NCBI GenBank assembly: GCA_039090855.1
Contig: CM077007.1
Span: forward strand, 12,325,515 to 12,389,514
Source of the DNA: Macrothele yani
Lineage: Eukaryota > Arthropoda > Arachnida > Araneae > Macrothelidae
Length of the DNA: 64,000 nucleotides
Reading direction: 5' to 3'
How positions within the stretch are numbered: position 1 is the first letter of the stretch; each line of letters opens with the position of its first letter. Shown here piece after piece: positions 23,191 to 34,449 of the stretch. Under the pieces are notes generated by a model. It saw only the letters and a program-made list of their open reading frames with translations, was not told the DNA's origin and did not search any database. A program made the position numbers and the translations under genes.

Positions 23191-24477
23191 GGGCGGTAGC
23201 TAGTTCCCAGAACCAGAGGGAGGGCTCAAGAACCAGTGAGAAGGGCTGAAGGGTCATTTGGGGGAGGGGGGTTCTGTGTTCAATTACAAGCTGCATTTCC
23301 CCGTAAATACCGAGGCAAGTTTTGCTTTGTTTTTAATCTTCCTTTTGTTAATTTACATTATTATCGAATAATTATGCCAAAAAGTAAAAACAGATAAATT
23401 ACAAAATATGAAATAAAAAGAGGGAGAAAGAAAACAGAATTCTCTTGAATAATAAAAAATAAATCATATTCTTTGAATTTGCTTGATGGCAATTAAGTGC
23501 GCGTTTCTTATCGCTGGACTCAAAATAATTAGCTAGATCGTTTTTAACCAACTGGCGTGATTTTTTTTTCAATTTATTGTTCTAGTCTCTTTTTCGTGGA
23601 TCACGCAATGGTATTGGTGATTTACCGATGTCATGCTTCAACCTTTTCTACTCCTCTTCTTCGATTCCACTTTTTTCTCCACCTTTAATCACGGATTCCC
23701 TTTCGCTGGTGCTCGGTGGCAACCACCACTTCCTACCGTAATCAATAATACCCTCTCAAAATCAGGAGCACCGAAAATACTCTTCTCCAGCACAAGCATC
23801 GCAAAACCACTCCTACTAGACGCAAAACAATGAACGAGAAAATGCTGAAAGTTCTTTCACCCCCGCGCGCGGGCAGGGATTTTCCCTTTAGCACTATTTT
23901 CCAACGCGTAGAGAGACATTTAGTTAAAATGTCACCATGACAGCACTTGTAGGCAAAAAGGTTTTTAACAGCAGCTTAGCGGCCCATAGTCTCTTACCAA
24001 AGGAAGAATATCCTTCTGCCCAGCTACATCTCAACCTCTATCAGGCTTGCTTTCCATCTTTTCCCTGTGTTTTTTTTGGCAATGTTCTTCAAAATTTTAC
24101 GCTTCTCCGAAAAAAAAAGAAAGAGAAAAAGGCATATATCTCTTTCCTGGTCCATAACACCAACAATCAAGCCCTGTAATCATGTGACACAGAATCATTG
24201 GCTCAGCTACTCATACTGATTCACCTTTAAAAGTAATTTCTCTGTAGATAGTCATCGTTTGTGCTGCATCACTGCATTTTATTTTTGTTTTTAAAAGATG
24301 TAATGTACGACAAAATAAGGAAAACCATTTATGCTTATAATGTAATACAAAAGTCATTTTCATAAACCAACAAAATAAAAGTTCAGAATTTACAGCAACG
24401 TATATTTTCCAGGTGAGGGGGGCTTACTTCACTTACAGGGGGATGAATCCCCTCTAAACTCCTGCTAGCTACGGCTC
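23191..24477. other. No gene seen
   Basis: No recognised element. Open frames at 23633-23833 and 23937-24179 show no domain. There is a small CG-rich patch (CCCCGCGCGCGGGC) near 23860. Confidence 0.4.
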
Positions 24478-24535
24478 TGCCCTTAGAGTTGCTCACGGTT
24501 GTCGTTATACCCCGAAACAAATGAAAAAAAAAGGA
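24478..24535 (+). mobile_element. SINE tail fragment
   Basis: Only the 3' tail of a SINE-A relative remains (CCCTTAGAGTTGCTCACGG, GTCGTTATACCCC, then an A/G-rich tail). Confidence 0.65.
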
Positions 24536-24554
24536 AAAAGAAAAGTGGAATCGT

Positions 24555-25150
24555 TAGGTGGAAGATCACAAATTAGATTTACACAACACAAGACTTTCTC
24601 GCCCAGGGAAAATTCCCTTAAAGTTAGATTCATGTGCAAACGCTGATCAATTCAAAGATCCATGTGAGCATTGCAGAACTCAGTATTGCTTAGCGTTGGA
24701 CGAGGTATTTACTCTTTTAAGAATACGATTCAACTGTAGTATCATGAGTATTCTCAAAAAGACTTTAATTTGTGTGATTGGAGAAGGTGCTGGATGCGAT
24801 CACTTTGTACGGAGACGATTTTGAGGGAGATGGAGAAATACTGCTTGCAAACAGATGCATGCTTCTCGAAATTGCAAAATATATACACGCGGCTGTAAAC
24901 ATTCTCAAAAGCGCAGCTGAATTTTGAAGACCAGTAGTTTCTTCAAAACCATGGTGCTGGAATTTTCGAAATTAGGGCGAATAATGTTTACTATTCCCGT
25001 CTCGTACTTCACTACAGAAAGCTCATTTTCAGTTCTGAGGAGGATGAAAACACATTTGCGCTCAATAATTACATCGCAACAAAAGTTTGAATTCTCTAAC
25101 TTTGCTTCATGCACAGTTGAAAACCACAAAAGATCCGGATTTAGATTCTC
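24555..25150 (+). pseudogene. hAT transposase C-terminal remnant
   Basis: The first frame (24558-24824) resembles the central region of ZMYM1-like hAT transposases (LSRPGKIPLKLDSC...CEHCRTQYCLALDEVF). A second frame (24924-25085) carries the hAT dimerisation motif TTESSFSVLRRMKTHLRS, and a third continues it (SLTLLHAQLKTT). Frameshifts separate the three. This is the end of a hAT transposase; no intact RNase-H core is visible. Confidence 0.8.
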
Positions 25151-25151
25151 T

Positions 25152-25210
25152 AACACACACGCGCGCGCTCACACACACGCACACATGCGCGCGCGCACAT
25201 GCACACGCAC
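25152..25210. repeat. CA/CG dinucleotide tract
   Basis: A mixed (CA)n and (GC)n tract that is purine-pyrimidine alternating throughout. It lies between the hAT remnant and a SINE-B copy. Confidence 0.8.
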
Positions 25211-25216
25211 AGAGTG

Positions 25217-25500
25217 TGACGTACTACAGAGATAAAACACGTGTCAAGACGACAAATCTCCAGCGACACATTGCGTCCGTATAGCTTAGTTGAGAGAGCA
25301 ACTTACTCCGGAGTGAGAGGGCGCGGTTTCGATCCTCGCCACGGACAAACTTGTGTTTCTACATTGGTGTCCGCACGTAAAAAGGGATGTTCTAGCCGTT
25401 GGGTTCTTCGAAAAATGTGTGGTGTTCATTTTACACACCGTCTGGAATTAATGAAAAATTCGTACTTTTCTTCAAAAAAAAATATATTTAAGAGGGGGAT
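25217..25500 (+). mobile_element. SINE-B copy
   Basis: This second tRNA-derived family has a ~55-bp leader (GACGTACTACAGAG ... GTGTCAAGACGACAAATC). A tRNA-like head follows with A box (TAGCTTAGTTGAGAGAGC) and B box (GGTTTCGATCC). The body (ATTGGTGTCCGCACGTAAAA, TTCTTCGAAAAATGTGTGGTG, CGTCTGGAATTAATGAAAA) ends in an A-rich tail. Seven copies occur in the window. A non-tRNA leader upstream of the pol III box is unusual. Confidence 0.85.
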
Positions 25501-25504
25501 GGTG

Positions 25505-25655
25505 TGAGTACTAAAGAGGTAAAGCACGTGTCAAGACGAAAAATCTGGTGCGATGCATTCCGTCCGGGTAGCTTAGTTCGGAGAGCAACTTACTACGGAG
25601 TGAGGGGGCGCGTTTCGATCTACGTCACGGACAAACTTGTGTTTTCTCAACACAC
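25505..25655 (+). mobile_element. SINE-B copy, head only
   Basis: The leader (GTAAAGCACGTGTCAAGACG) and tRNA-like head (GTAGCTTAGTTCGGAGAGC, GTTTCGATCTACG) repeat directly after the previous copy, about 286 bp downstream. The body is missing. Confidence 0.8.
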
Positions 25656-26689
25656 ACAGTTTTAACGAAAGTACCAGTGAGCGGACACATATTTCTTCTT
25701 CCACATAAGAAAAATAGAAACCATTTATAATTTTTTGAGCTTGTGCGTTGCTGTGGCTTTGTGGGAAGCAACTTCATTTCCTTATTTGCTAAGTAGAACA
25801 TTTTAAACGTTTATGTTAAAGTTATAATTGAATAAGTAGGAAATATAATGAACATGAAGCTAAATTTAATTTGTATAAACAGCAGGCATGTAACGTTTTG
25901 TTTCAAAACCATATTCATGTCAGTGATAGATCATTGGATATAAAAAGATATTTTTGCTTGATTAAAACGTGCTCAAAGTGAATCAATTTATTTATTGCCA
26001 TTTCCTATTTGCAAACACTTTATTTTCGTAACTAGGAAAATAAAGAATGCGATGCTCATTTGAAATGTTCAGAAAGAATCGGTGAAAACGGTAATACAAA
26101 ATATTTCACTAAATCAGTTTCCAGGTTATTATGTCCGCATTTATATAGACATTAAGAAGGTAATGAATAAATTGTGTAGATATCCATACAAAAATACTGA
26201 GTCATTTGAGATAACAAAACCGGATTCCTAGATATATACGATTCTTGAAGTTCTGAACAATATGTGTTGGGTATTATGATGATAATAGCAAATGTGCCAT
26301 TTTCATACAGTTTGCAATGAAAATTGCTTGAAACTTGCCCGTTTTGAGTGGTAGTGTATGGCTACGCCTGCAAATTTGAGAATTGTAGAGTTTCAGCTGG
26401 TTGACTCGGTTTGAAACATGTCTGTGTGACTGTAAAGTATTGCGATACTTATTAGCCATTTCGATAGGTTTTACAAGTTGTGCGTGAAAGTCTGTGAGGG
26501 TGTTTTGTGTGTGTAGGATATAAATGCTCCTTTCAGGTGATACTTGAAACGTACAAAAGGGATTGCATACTGTACTTGTACATTCTTGTAGAAACACGCA
26601 CGCTGACATGCTGAAAAGAAAAAAAAAGAATTTTGCGATTCGATTCCTTGAGAAAACTGTACAGCATTGGTATTTTGAAATGACCCAAT
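25656..26689. other. No gene seen
   Basis: AT-rich DNA with no recognised coding or repeat feature. Minus-strand open frames at 26274-26770 have no known domain. Confidence 0.4.
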
Positions 26690-26700
26690 ATTACAGGCTA

Positions 26701-27208
26701 AAGCCAAGAGAGTAGAGTGGCTGGAAAAAGAACTAGACAAAACAAAGTGGGATATCATTGCACTTTTCAATCAATGTATAACACCCATTTTAACATATGG
26801 CGCTAAAACCTGGCCTATAAAAAAAAAAAACTTAGGCAAATTGCAAAAAACACAACGTAAAATGGAAAGATCCCTAACAAATAAATCAAGATAAACTAAA
26901 GAATACAGATATAATATCCAGAACAAAATGTTTAGATGTAGGGGAAAAGATACTCAATTTAAAATGGAAATGGGCTGGCCATATAGCAAGAATGGAAAAT
27001 AATAGATGGACTAAAATAGTAACAGAATGGGCACCATACAAAGGAAAGAGAAGAGTGGGAAGACCAGAGGGAAGATGGATGGATGATATAAGCAAAACTG
27101 TAGGAAAGATGTGGAACAGAGAAGCCCAAGACAGGAACATTTGGAAAGAGCTGAGGAAAACCTATAGCCTCAGTTGGCTATAAAAAGGGTTGGAAGAAGA
27201 AGAAGAAG
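26701..27208 (+). mobile_element. Second-family RTE LINE copy, internally deleted
   Basis: ATTACAGGCTA at 26690-26700 and 27209-27219 is an 11-bp target duplication, and the copy ends in a (GAA)n tail. It opens with an endonuclease N-terminal piece (WLEKELDKTKWDIIAL) and jumps directly to the end of the RT (FNQCITPILTYGAKTW). The usual RTE C-terminus follows (WAGHIARMENNRWTK, GRPEGRWMDDI). About 2.5 kb of the expected element is absent. Sequence and tail differ from copies A-D, so this is another RTE family. Confidence 0.85.
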
Positions 27209-27219
27209 ATTACAGGCTA

Positions 27220-27916
27220 CGGCAGATTTTGTGCATTTGTTTGTGTGTATATGTGTTATGTTACACATACCTGCCACTGAATTAGAAACCTTTATGCAGA
27301 TGCACGTAAACGTCACTTGCTCATTACGCAGCATGTATGCAAAATACGTGGTCACGTGTGTCACCACGGGACGTACGGTTTTTTTTCAATCTGATTGAAA
27401 AATTTGATTTGGGCAACTATTTAAGACTGTATAACGTAAGACTTTTTAGTGTGCGATATTGGCGTTACGCTATGTGTAAAACCATGGCTAAGGAATGTAG
27501 AACTAAATAAAAATACGATGCAATAGTTTAAGGCCAGACAAACCATTAAGAGAAGTCAACTTACGATAACCTTTTATTGGTCCAGCAATATTTCAGTAGA
27601 TCCACCATAGAGCCACGTATGATCTAGAGTAGTTTTTACATAGATCGAACATCTCCACACCCACACATACACTGGGCAACTCCTGTATCGTCCTTTTTAT
27701 CTATCGTTTTTATCACATTCATACGTCACTCACTGTGACCTCAATTGTGTTGCCAACCTCATTCTTGTGAGAGAGAAGATATCACGTTAAGTTTGGAAAG
27801 TGTAAAGGAGAACAAACTCAAATTTACATAGGAAAAGGAACTGAAAATGAAAGTTATTTTAGAATACTGCCACTGAATTAGAAACCATCACAACTGCTCG
27901 TCAGTAGTGTTGATCA
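27220..27916. other. No gene seen
   Basis: The phrase CTGCCACTGAATTAGAAACC occurs at about 27272 and 27871, probably from a duplicated repeat. Nothing else is recognised. Confidence 0.4.
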
Positions 27917-28390
27917 CAATGGGAAAAACAAAGAATATTTCGGAGTTCAATGAAAGGCTTATTGTGGGTGCCCGTCTGGCTGGATAGACGATTTTGACAA
28001 CAGCAGATCTGACTGGTTTTTCAAAAGGTGAAATATCTCAAGTTTTGAATGAGTGAAAAAAAAAACCCACATTGCTTTCCTAAGAGGCTTAACTGTGATG
28101 CGGCGACAATCTGTCAGGAACGAGATCGCCGTCGTCTGAGAAGGCCTGTACGGAGAAACTTCCTATGTGCAGCAATTGATCGAAGCATTTAATTACCCAT
28201 ATCTCAGCGAACTATGCGCAGGGAATTGATGCGGATCGGTATTGACAGTCCACGCCTATACCGAAACCACCGATTTCTGGGAAGAACGGACAAGTTCGTC
28301 TACAGTGGTGTCAGGAACACCGTGACTGGAAGACTGGAAAAAAGTCAGGTGGTCCGACGAGTTGCGGTACACTTCGTTCTGTACCAACAG
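27917..28390 (+). pseudogene. Tc1-like transposase N-terminal half, decayed
   Basis: It starts MGKTKNISEFNERLIVGARL, the N-terminal HTH of Tc1-type transposases. It passes through LTTADLTGFSKGEISQVLNE and resumes in other frames as RLQWCQEHRDWKTGKK, just before the first catalytic Asp. Stops and frameshifts are many. The catalytic half is not recognisable. Confidence 0.8.
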
Positions 28391-29324
28391 TAAGCAGAGA
28401 TTTTGCCTTGTAAACACAATTCAAGGTTCTTAAGGTAGAGTCTGTTGGAAACACACCGTATTCAAGGTGAATAACGGAGGCATTAAGTAACGCGTCATAT
28501 TCTGCCAAACGCGAGGATACGGGACGATGCACGAGCGCGCGTTCCCTAGTTGACGACGTCAGGCTTCTTCTTCGTTGACAACGAAATATTCGGTGATGTA
28601 CGATTAATGGAGAACAATGGTCGTTATCTTACCACACTATTTCTTGTAGTTCGAAGTTCGCATTAAAAAATACAGAATATCCGAGAAAAGAAAGTCAAAA
28701 CAGAATCATTGGTCTGGTGGGAGATTAGCTTTAGGTGGTTGCATCCGGTGAGGCGAAACGCGGTTGACTAAATAGTTGGAAGTCTCGTGTTTCCATGAAT
28801 TGAGCTTTTATTTGAGGCTGCTGGTGAAGAATCTTTAGTGGAAGATTTCTATCTCAAGTCCGGGGTTTATACTGCATACAATGGCTGGCGTATTTAACTA
28901 TAGGACTGACTGTAAATTTTATTCCGTGAAAAGTAAACAAAACAAACAACAACAAAGCAGGGATTTGTTCACCCGGGACATATTATAGTTCTGACTATGC
29001 TCAACGTATAGGACTTTGACTGTAAAATCGATTTATCTTATTGAATACGAAAATTTCCGACTCTTGTTAGGTCAGCCCTTAGGGCTTAAAACTGTGAAAC
29101 TCAATGGGTAAGTGCTAATAATCTGTAGCTGAGACGCAACGCATGAGTAGTGTAGAAAATGGTCGCTTGGGTCTTTGTGATCTCCGCCAAGAAAACTGTT
29201 GAGGGTCCTGCCCTCCTCAAATCCCACCACTCAGAAAAAGAAAGAAACGAAGACTGTTCTGTTAAACAGACCAATCATCAAAATGACAGTGCTTTCTTTT
29301 CTGTGAAAAAACTTTTTCTTCAGG
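28391..29324. other. No gene seen
   Basis: No domain or repeat is recognised, apart from possible remains of the Tc1 element at the left edge. Confidence 0.4.
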
Positions 29325-29420
29325 GTTTTACGGCACTTATGAACATCGGAGGTTATAAGAAATCTCCATCCCAAATTTTAGTGGCACTGGTTTTAGGGAA
29401 GGGACACAGAAAGCGCCGCG
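29325..29420 (-). mobile_element. SINE-A-like relic (minus)
   Basis: Weak but ordered matches to the SINE-A body: GGTTATAAGAAATCTCC, AAATTTTAGTGGCACTGG, TTTTAGGGAAGGGA. Head and tail are lost. Confidence 0.5.
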
Positions 29421-29639
29421 GAACAAGTTCATAACCCTTTTCTCTGGAATAGAGCTCAACTCGTAGTACTAGGTTGTCCGCTGACCAGTCGGCCACTGGT
29501 AACACATTTCAATCTACCATCTTGGATGGCTACGCATTGAAGGGACGCAGGATTGGAAAATATTAGAGAGAAAGGAATTGTATAATTTACATAGTTTTGA
29601 GGTTGACCTCGCCATTTCTTAAAGATAAACAGACGGTTT

Positions 29640-29773
29640 ATCATTAAGAAATCCAAGGCTTCTGACATGGCCCATTTTCCCGCTGAAAGTAGTCCTCTCC
29701 ACCAAGAAACATCATGCACATGTACGGCTGTGCCTGGTCCGCAATGATGTTAATGATGTTTCCAGAGATATTA
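29640..29773 (-). pseudogene. Tc1-like transposase relic, distal part (interrupted)
   Basis: On the minus strand, from the insertion point: NIIADQAQPYMCMMFLGG, then DYFQRENGPCQKP. This corresponds to the part of Tc1 transposases leading to the second catalytic Asp (usually FQQDNAPCH). The Asp has changed to Glu. The proximal part lies on the other side of the inserted transposon at 32151-32480. Confidence 0.7.
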
Positions 29774-32150
29774 CACTGGTCAACAAAAAAAAAAAAAAAA
29801 TCTGGCCTGGACTTTTGCAGCTGTTCTAGACTAATTTCAGGGTGCTTATTCTAAATCTGATCTCAGATTTGCTCTATCACATCTCATTTTTATGCTATCA
29901 GCATACCCCATTTTCATTGATTTGACCCGAAATTAACTCTTTGTCACTTATGATTGCAAGTGGTTACGAATCAGTGACTGCTTTAGTGTTAAAATATGGT
30001 GTTGTATTTTTAGGATAGTGTGTTTATAATATCATTTTATGTAGATATCCACATTTATTTAATATTTTGCTTCTGCAGGTCGTGATCTGACAATGGCTAC
30101 AACATCCGAAAGAAGGAAATGCAGTAATGACCCAGATATCTTCTGCTACATCTGTGGCAGCTTCACTTTGCAGGATCAAAGGCACAACATCACTACCTTT
30201 GTCAAGAAGGTTTATCTTGCCTACTTTAAAGTACGACTTGGAGACCAAGACAAAATTTGGGCTCCTCACAAAGTGTGTAAAACCTGTGTTGAAACTTTGC
30301 GATCATGGTCTAAAGGAAAGAATGCTAAGCTGAAGTTTGGTGTGCCAATGGTTTGGAGAGAACCTAAAAACCATTTGGATAACTGCAACTTCTGCCTTGT
30401 CAATGTAAAAGGTTTCAATAAGAAAATCAAACAACACTTACAATACCCAGATATCCCATCTGCCAGACAACCAGTTGAGCACTGTGAGGAAATACCTGTG
30501 CCTGTATTTACTGAGCTACCAGAGATTGATGTTGAATCCGTCAGTTTACCTGCTTCTACAGATGATGATGATGATGCTCAGATCGAATATACGTCATCTG
30601 ATGCAGATTGTGATAAAATTTCTCTGTTTAGTCAGCCTGAATTCAATGATCTTGTAAGAGATTTGTATTTGCCGAAGCAGTCTGCTGAATTGTTGGCTTC
30701 CAGGCTGCAAGAGAAAGGACTACTCAGACCTGGCACTAGTGTCTCCTTTTATCGTAACAGAGAAGCAGCACTGCGAAAGTACTTCCATTCAGATGGTCAA
30801 CTTGTTTATTGTAATGATGTTGAAGGGCTTCTTCTCAAAATGGGACTGCCCGCATATGATTCAAGTGAGACTTTTTATTGACAGTAGCAAATAGAGTTTG
30901 AAATGTGTGTTACTTCACAACAGAAATATATATGGTTCAATCCCAATAGGACACTGTAAAAATGAAAGCAGAGTATGCCAACATCAAGATTGTTCTGGAT
31001 AGATTGGAATACCATGTTCATGGATGGGTAATTTGTGTTGATTTGAAAATGACTAATTTTCTGCTGGGTCAGCAAAGAGGTCAAACCAAATAATCTTGTT
31101 TCCTGTGCTATTGGGACAGTAGGGCTGCATTAGAACACTGGGTTGAAAAGAACTGGCCACAAAGAATCAGTTAAACGTATGGTGACAAGAACATCAAGAA
31201 TGAGCCTCTGGTTAATAGGAATAAAATTGTATTTCCCCCACTGCACATAAAACTTGGGTTAATGAAGCAATTCGTCAAAGCTCTTGATCAAACTGGAGAC
31301 TGCTTTAGCTATATATGTTTTACCTTTTCAAGTCTTAGTGCCGAGAAGAAAAAGGGAGGAACATTTGATGGCCCTCAAATAAGAACACCCATCAGGGATC
31401 CACACTTAGTTACAACAATAACTGCGGCAAAGGCTAGAGCTTGGAATTCATTCTCTGATGTGGTGCGGAATTTCCTTGGGAACAGAAAAGCGGACAACTA
31501 TCGAGAGATTGTAGAGGAGCTGCTCTTGAGTTTCCAAGCTCTTGGATGTAGAATAAGCATCAAGGTTCACTACTTACATAGTCACTTGGCCCAGTTTCCA
31601 GAGAACATGGGTCACGTAAGCGAAGAGCAAGGTGAACTCTTTCATTAAGACACTAAAGTTATGGAAGAACGTTACCAAGGCCGATGTGACTCAAACATGA
31701 TGGCAGATTACTGCTGGTCCTTGATGAGAGACATTCCACAAGCTGTACATCGGAGATCATAAAAGAAGAAGTCGTTTATGCAGATGTAACATCACTATTG
31801 TTAATAACCTTCTTGTACATATTTTTCTTATCTTCACAATTCAATTCTTACATGGTAATATGCATTCACTCACATTGATATGCAGTCACTCTCACAACTT
31901 TGTGCTACGGCTCATTAAATGCTTGTTTCATTATTATTGTATATTGTATCTTATCTTATTCTTGTATGTATGTCTGTTTAGCTATTCGTATATGAGCATA
32001 AACTTGCTGTTTTTATTGAAAATGCAATATTTGATATCTCAAAAACCTGATGTGATGGACAAAAAATGATGTCAGATTTGGAATCAGCACCACAAAATTA
32101 CTTTGAAACCGTTGGAATACCTTATGCCAGAAAAAGTGTGTTGTCCAGTG
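29774..32150 (+). mobile_element. TIR DNA transposon carrying an arthropod multi-copy protein
   Basis: The left end reads CACTGGTCAACA and the right end, on the opposite strand, CACTGGACAACA. The inverted similarity continues inward for ~90 bp (GGTGCTTATTCTAAATCTGA against GGTGCTGATTCCAAATCTGA). TTA precedes the left end (29771-29773) and follows the right end (32151-32153), as a 3-bp target duplication would. The element lies inside a Tc1 relic whose two halves flank it. The superfamily is not certain; a TTA duplication would fit PIF/Harbinger, but I see no diagnostic transposase motif. Confidence 0.75.
30093..31765 (+). pseudogene. Multi-copy invertebrate element protein, one deletion and several stops
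   Basis: An intact 262-codon frame (30093-30881) starts with cysteine pairs resembling a small zinc-binding domain (CYICGSF, CKTCVETLRSW, CNFCLVNVKGF). The second half continues after a ~5-bp deletion near 30865: LFIDSSK, SLKCVLLHNRNIYGSIPIGH, VICVDLKMTNFLLGQQ, NKIVFPPLHIKLGLMKQFVKAL, FDGPQIR, FLGNRKADNYREIVEEL, SIKVHYLHSHLAQFPENMG, EEQGELFH, VMEERYQGR, NMMADYCW. I recognise this order from a protein family present in many copies in arthropod genomes. Its function is not established. A TTGCTTCTGCAG just upstream of the first Met looks like a splice acceptor. Confidence 0.8.
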
Positions 32151-32480
32151 TTATGAAACCCAATCCCGCCACGAAAACAAACCCCAGACCATTACACCGT
32201 CTCCGCCAATTTGTACACTTAACATTAGGAAGTTAGAATCCATTGATCCGTGCTGTTGATGCCACATGCTGGCCAGTCCACCGACGTGTGTTAACTGAAA
32301 TAGATATTCGCCGGACTATAGGACACCATTTACCAATCCTCAAGGGTCCAGCTTTGGTGCTCCTGTGCCCACCGCAGACAAAATTGTTAGTTTTTAGCTG
32401 AGACAAGTGGTGCAGAAACGGATGCTGTTATAGCTCATTCGCACCAATGTATGGCGGGATGGATATTATAAAATTCTCCT
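32151..32480 (-). pseudogene. Tc1-like transposase relic, proximal part (interrupted)
   Basis: The minus strand reads GGDGVMVWGLFSWRDW near 32165-32215, the block between the first and second catalytic residues of Tc1 transposases. More degenerate sequence lies upstream of it. Together with 29640-29773 it forms one relic split by the inserted transposon. Confidence 0.7.
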
Positions 32481-32760
32481 CTTGATACCTCTGTTGTACT
32501 GCGCTTTTATTTGACACAATGGAGCTCGTTTGTTATTTCGCACTGTCCTCTACAGCAGCCGTTGTCCTCGAACATCGACTACTCGTTTCCGCCGACAAAA
32601 TGATCGCTGACTGCTTGTATTGTTGTTTCTGCACCACTCATAGTACTCTCTCGACATATTTGTTCTATCTTCAGTTGGCTCACCAAATGACCGAAAATTC
32701 CCTATTTTCATATAGTAGTTAGCAGAACTTTAAATTCATTAGTTAAAGTAAAATTAATTA

Positions 32761-34447
32761 CAATCGTGGCCAAAAGTACTGCACCAGTAGACCAAAGGCA
32801 ATTTTTGATGTTTGAAGTCAATTATACAGCGTAATGGTATCATTTTAAAGGAAATTTTATGCTGAATTCAAATATTTTTACAGAATGTTATTACCAGTAA
32901 CAGACGTGAAGTTACAAACAAAAGTACAGCGTCTAGTCATGAAAAGCAAAAAATAGTGGAATTTCTGAAATTAGTGTACAATGCATTTAACGTAAAATTA
33001 CTATACAGTACATTATTGAAACTTGCAGGATATTTGAAATAACTAACCAACAAGCAAAATACGCTTTCGTACTTAATTGGATAACCACGGTTTCTTAGTA
33101 ACAAAGTGCACCTTTTTGGCATGGAACTAATGAGCTTCTCTAGTTGTCCATTGGTGATAACACGGTGCCATATGGCCCTTATGGACTCAATTAATGCTGT
33201 TTTAGATCTGGGTCCTTGTTGACGGATCTTTTGCTTCAATCTCACCCACAGATTCTCTATGGGATTAAGATCCGGTGACTGCCGGCCACTGAAGTTTTCT
33301 TATAACTTTTTGATTAAACCACTCGTCAACCAACTTTGACCGATGACATGGCGCGTTATCGTCCTGAAAGATAAAATTCTGCAAACCCATGTCTTGTAAA
33401 GCTGGTAGCAGTTTGGATTCCAAAATATCCACATATTTCGATCCATTCAATGTGCCATCAACAATGTGCAGACGGTTAATACCCCTGGCTGAAATACAGG
33501 ACCATAACATCACCGAATGTGGGAGTTTGATTGTTGGCTGGGTGCAGCATGCCTTATACCTTTCACCAGCCCGACGACGTACATAATAATTTCCATTATT
33601 AGTGGAAATAGTAACAGTTGTTTCAACACTGAAAATAACATTTTTCTATTCATCAACAGTCCAATTCTTGTGTGCCTTGGCCCAAGCAATTCTTCTGAGC
33701 AGTTGTTGTTCAGCAAGGAAAGGTTTTCGTGCAGCTTTTCGTGCAGTCAGTCCATTTTCTTGTAGCCTACGACGAACTGTACGTGCAGATGCAATAATGC
33801 CTACTTCATTCTCCCACTCATTTCTTAAATCAGTGGCTGTTTTAAACCTTGAATTTAAGGAACGACGAATCAACAAGCGATCACCACGTTCAGTACATAG
33901 CCTTGGTCGACCTGTTATTTTTCTGTTTCCCACACATCCAGTTCCTGCAACTCTTTTAATGGTGCGCAACACAGTGGAATGGTCACAGCCACATTTAACA
34001 GCAATTTTACGACTACTGAATCCAAGTTCACGCAAAGTAATAATTTTTGCCCCGGTTTGAAGAGGCAGGGCCAAATTTGGGGTCTTTGACATTCCGAAAT
34101 TTAAATACCACCAGGGATTCTGCATAAACTTCTGTCAACTGACTACAAGCAGCTGCGTTATAAGTCGGCAGACGATTGTACATCCTTTTCTATCTCACTA
34201 GCGGACGTCGGAGAAAGCTATAGTGGATTAGAGGGGCGCGAACGCTTTTTCAGAACTGGATTTGTGTTTCCTCACTTGCACATGTTTGCTTGGAACTTCA
34301 CTTCTATTACTGGTAATAATATTCTGTAAACATATTTGAATTCAGCATAAAATTTCCTTTAAAGTAATACCATTACGCTGTATAAGTTGACTTCAAATAT
34401 CAAAAATTTCCTTTGGTTTACTTGTGCAGGACTTTTGGCCACGACTG
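32761..34447 (-). mobile_element. Complete Tc1 element with long terminal inverted repeats
   Basis: Tips read CAATCGTGGCCAAAAGT at 32761 and CAGTCGTGGCCAAAAGT at the right end (minus strand), each bordered by TA (32759-32760, 34448-34449). The inverted repeats run inward about 150 bp, to ATTACCAGTAACAGA on the left and TCTATTACTGGTAAT on the right. At 1687 bp the element has the normal Tc1 size, so it is structurally complete. Its transposase is dead. Confidence 0.95.
33040..34092 (-). pseudogene. Tc1 transposase, one stop, one 2-bp deletion, first Asp lost
   Basis: The reading starts MSKTPNLALPLQTGAK and runs through the paired HTH region (GFSSRKIAVKCGCDHSTVLRTIKR), the GRPR linker and NWTVDE. 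Then a TAG replaces a Trp codon at 33646-33648. Just after it FSVET replaces the usual FSDE(S/T), so the first catalytic Asp is lost. The second catalytic Asp is present (FQDDNAPCH). A 2-bp deletion near 33270 shifts the frame before PDLNPIENLW, which carries the catalytic Glu at DD34E spacing. The C-terminus ends near GYPIKY. Confidence 0.93.
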
Positions 34448-34449
34448 TA

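Noticed and set aside
24558..24824. Domesticated ZMYM1-like zinc-finger gene
   Set aside because: The frame is short, broken by stops and shifts, and ends in a hAT dimerisation remnant. It is a transposase relic.
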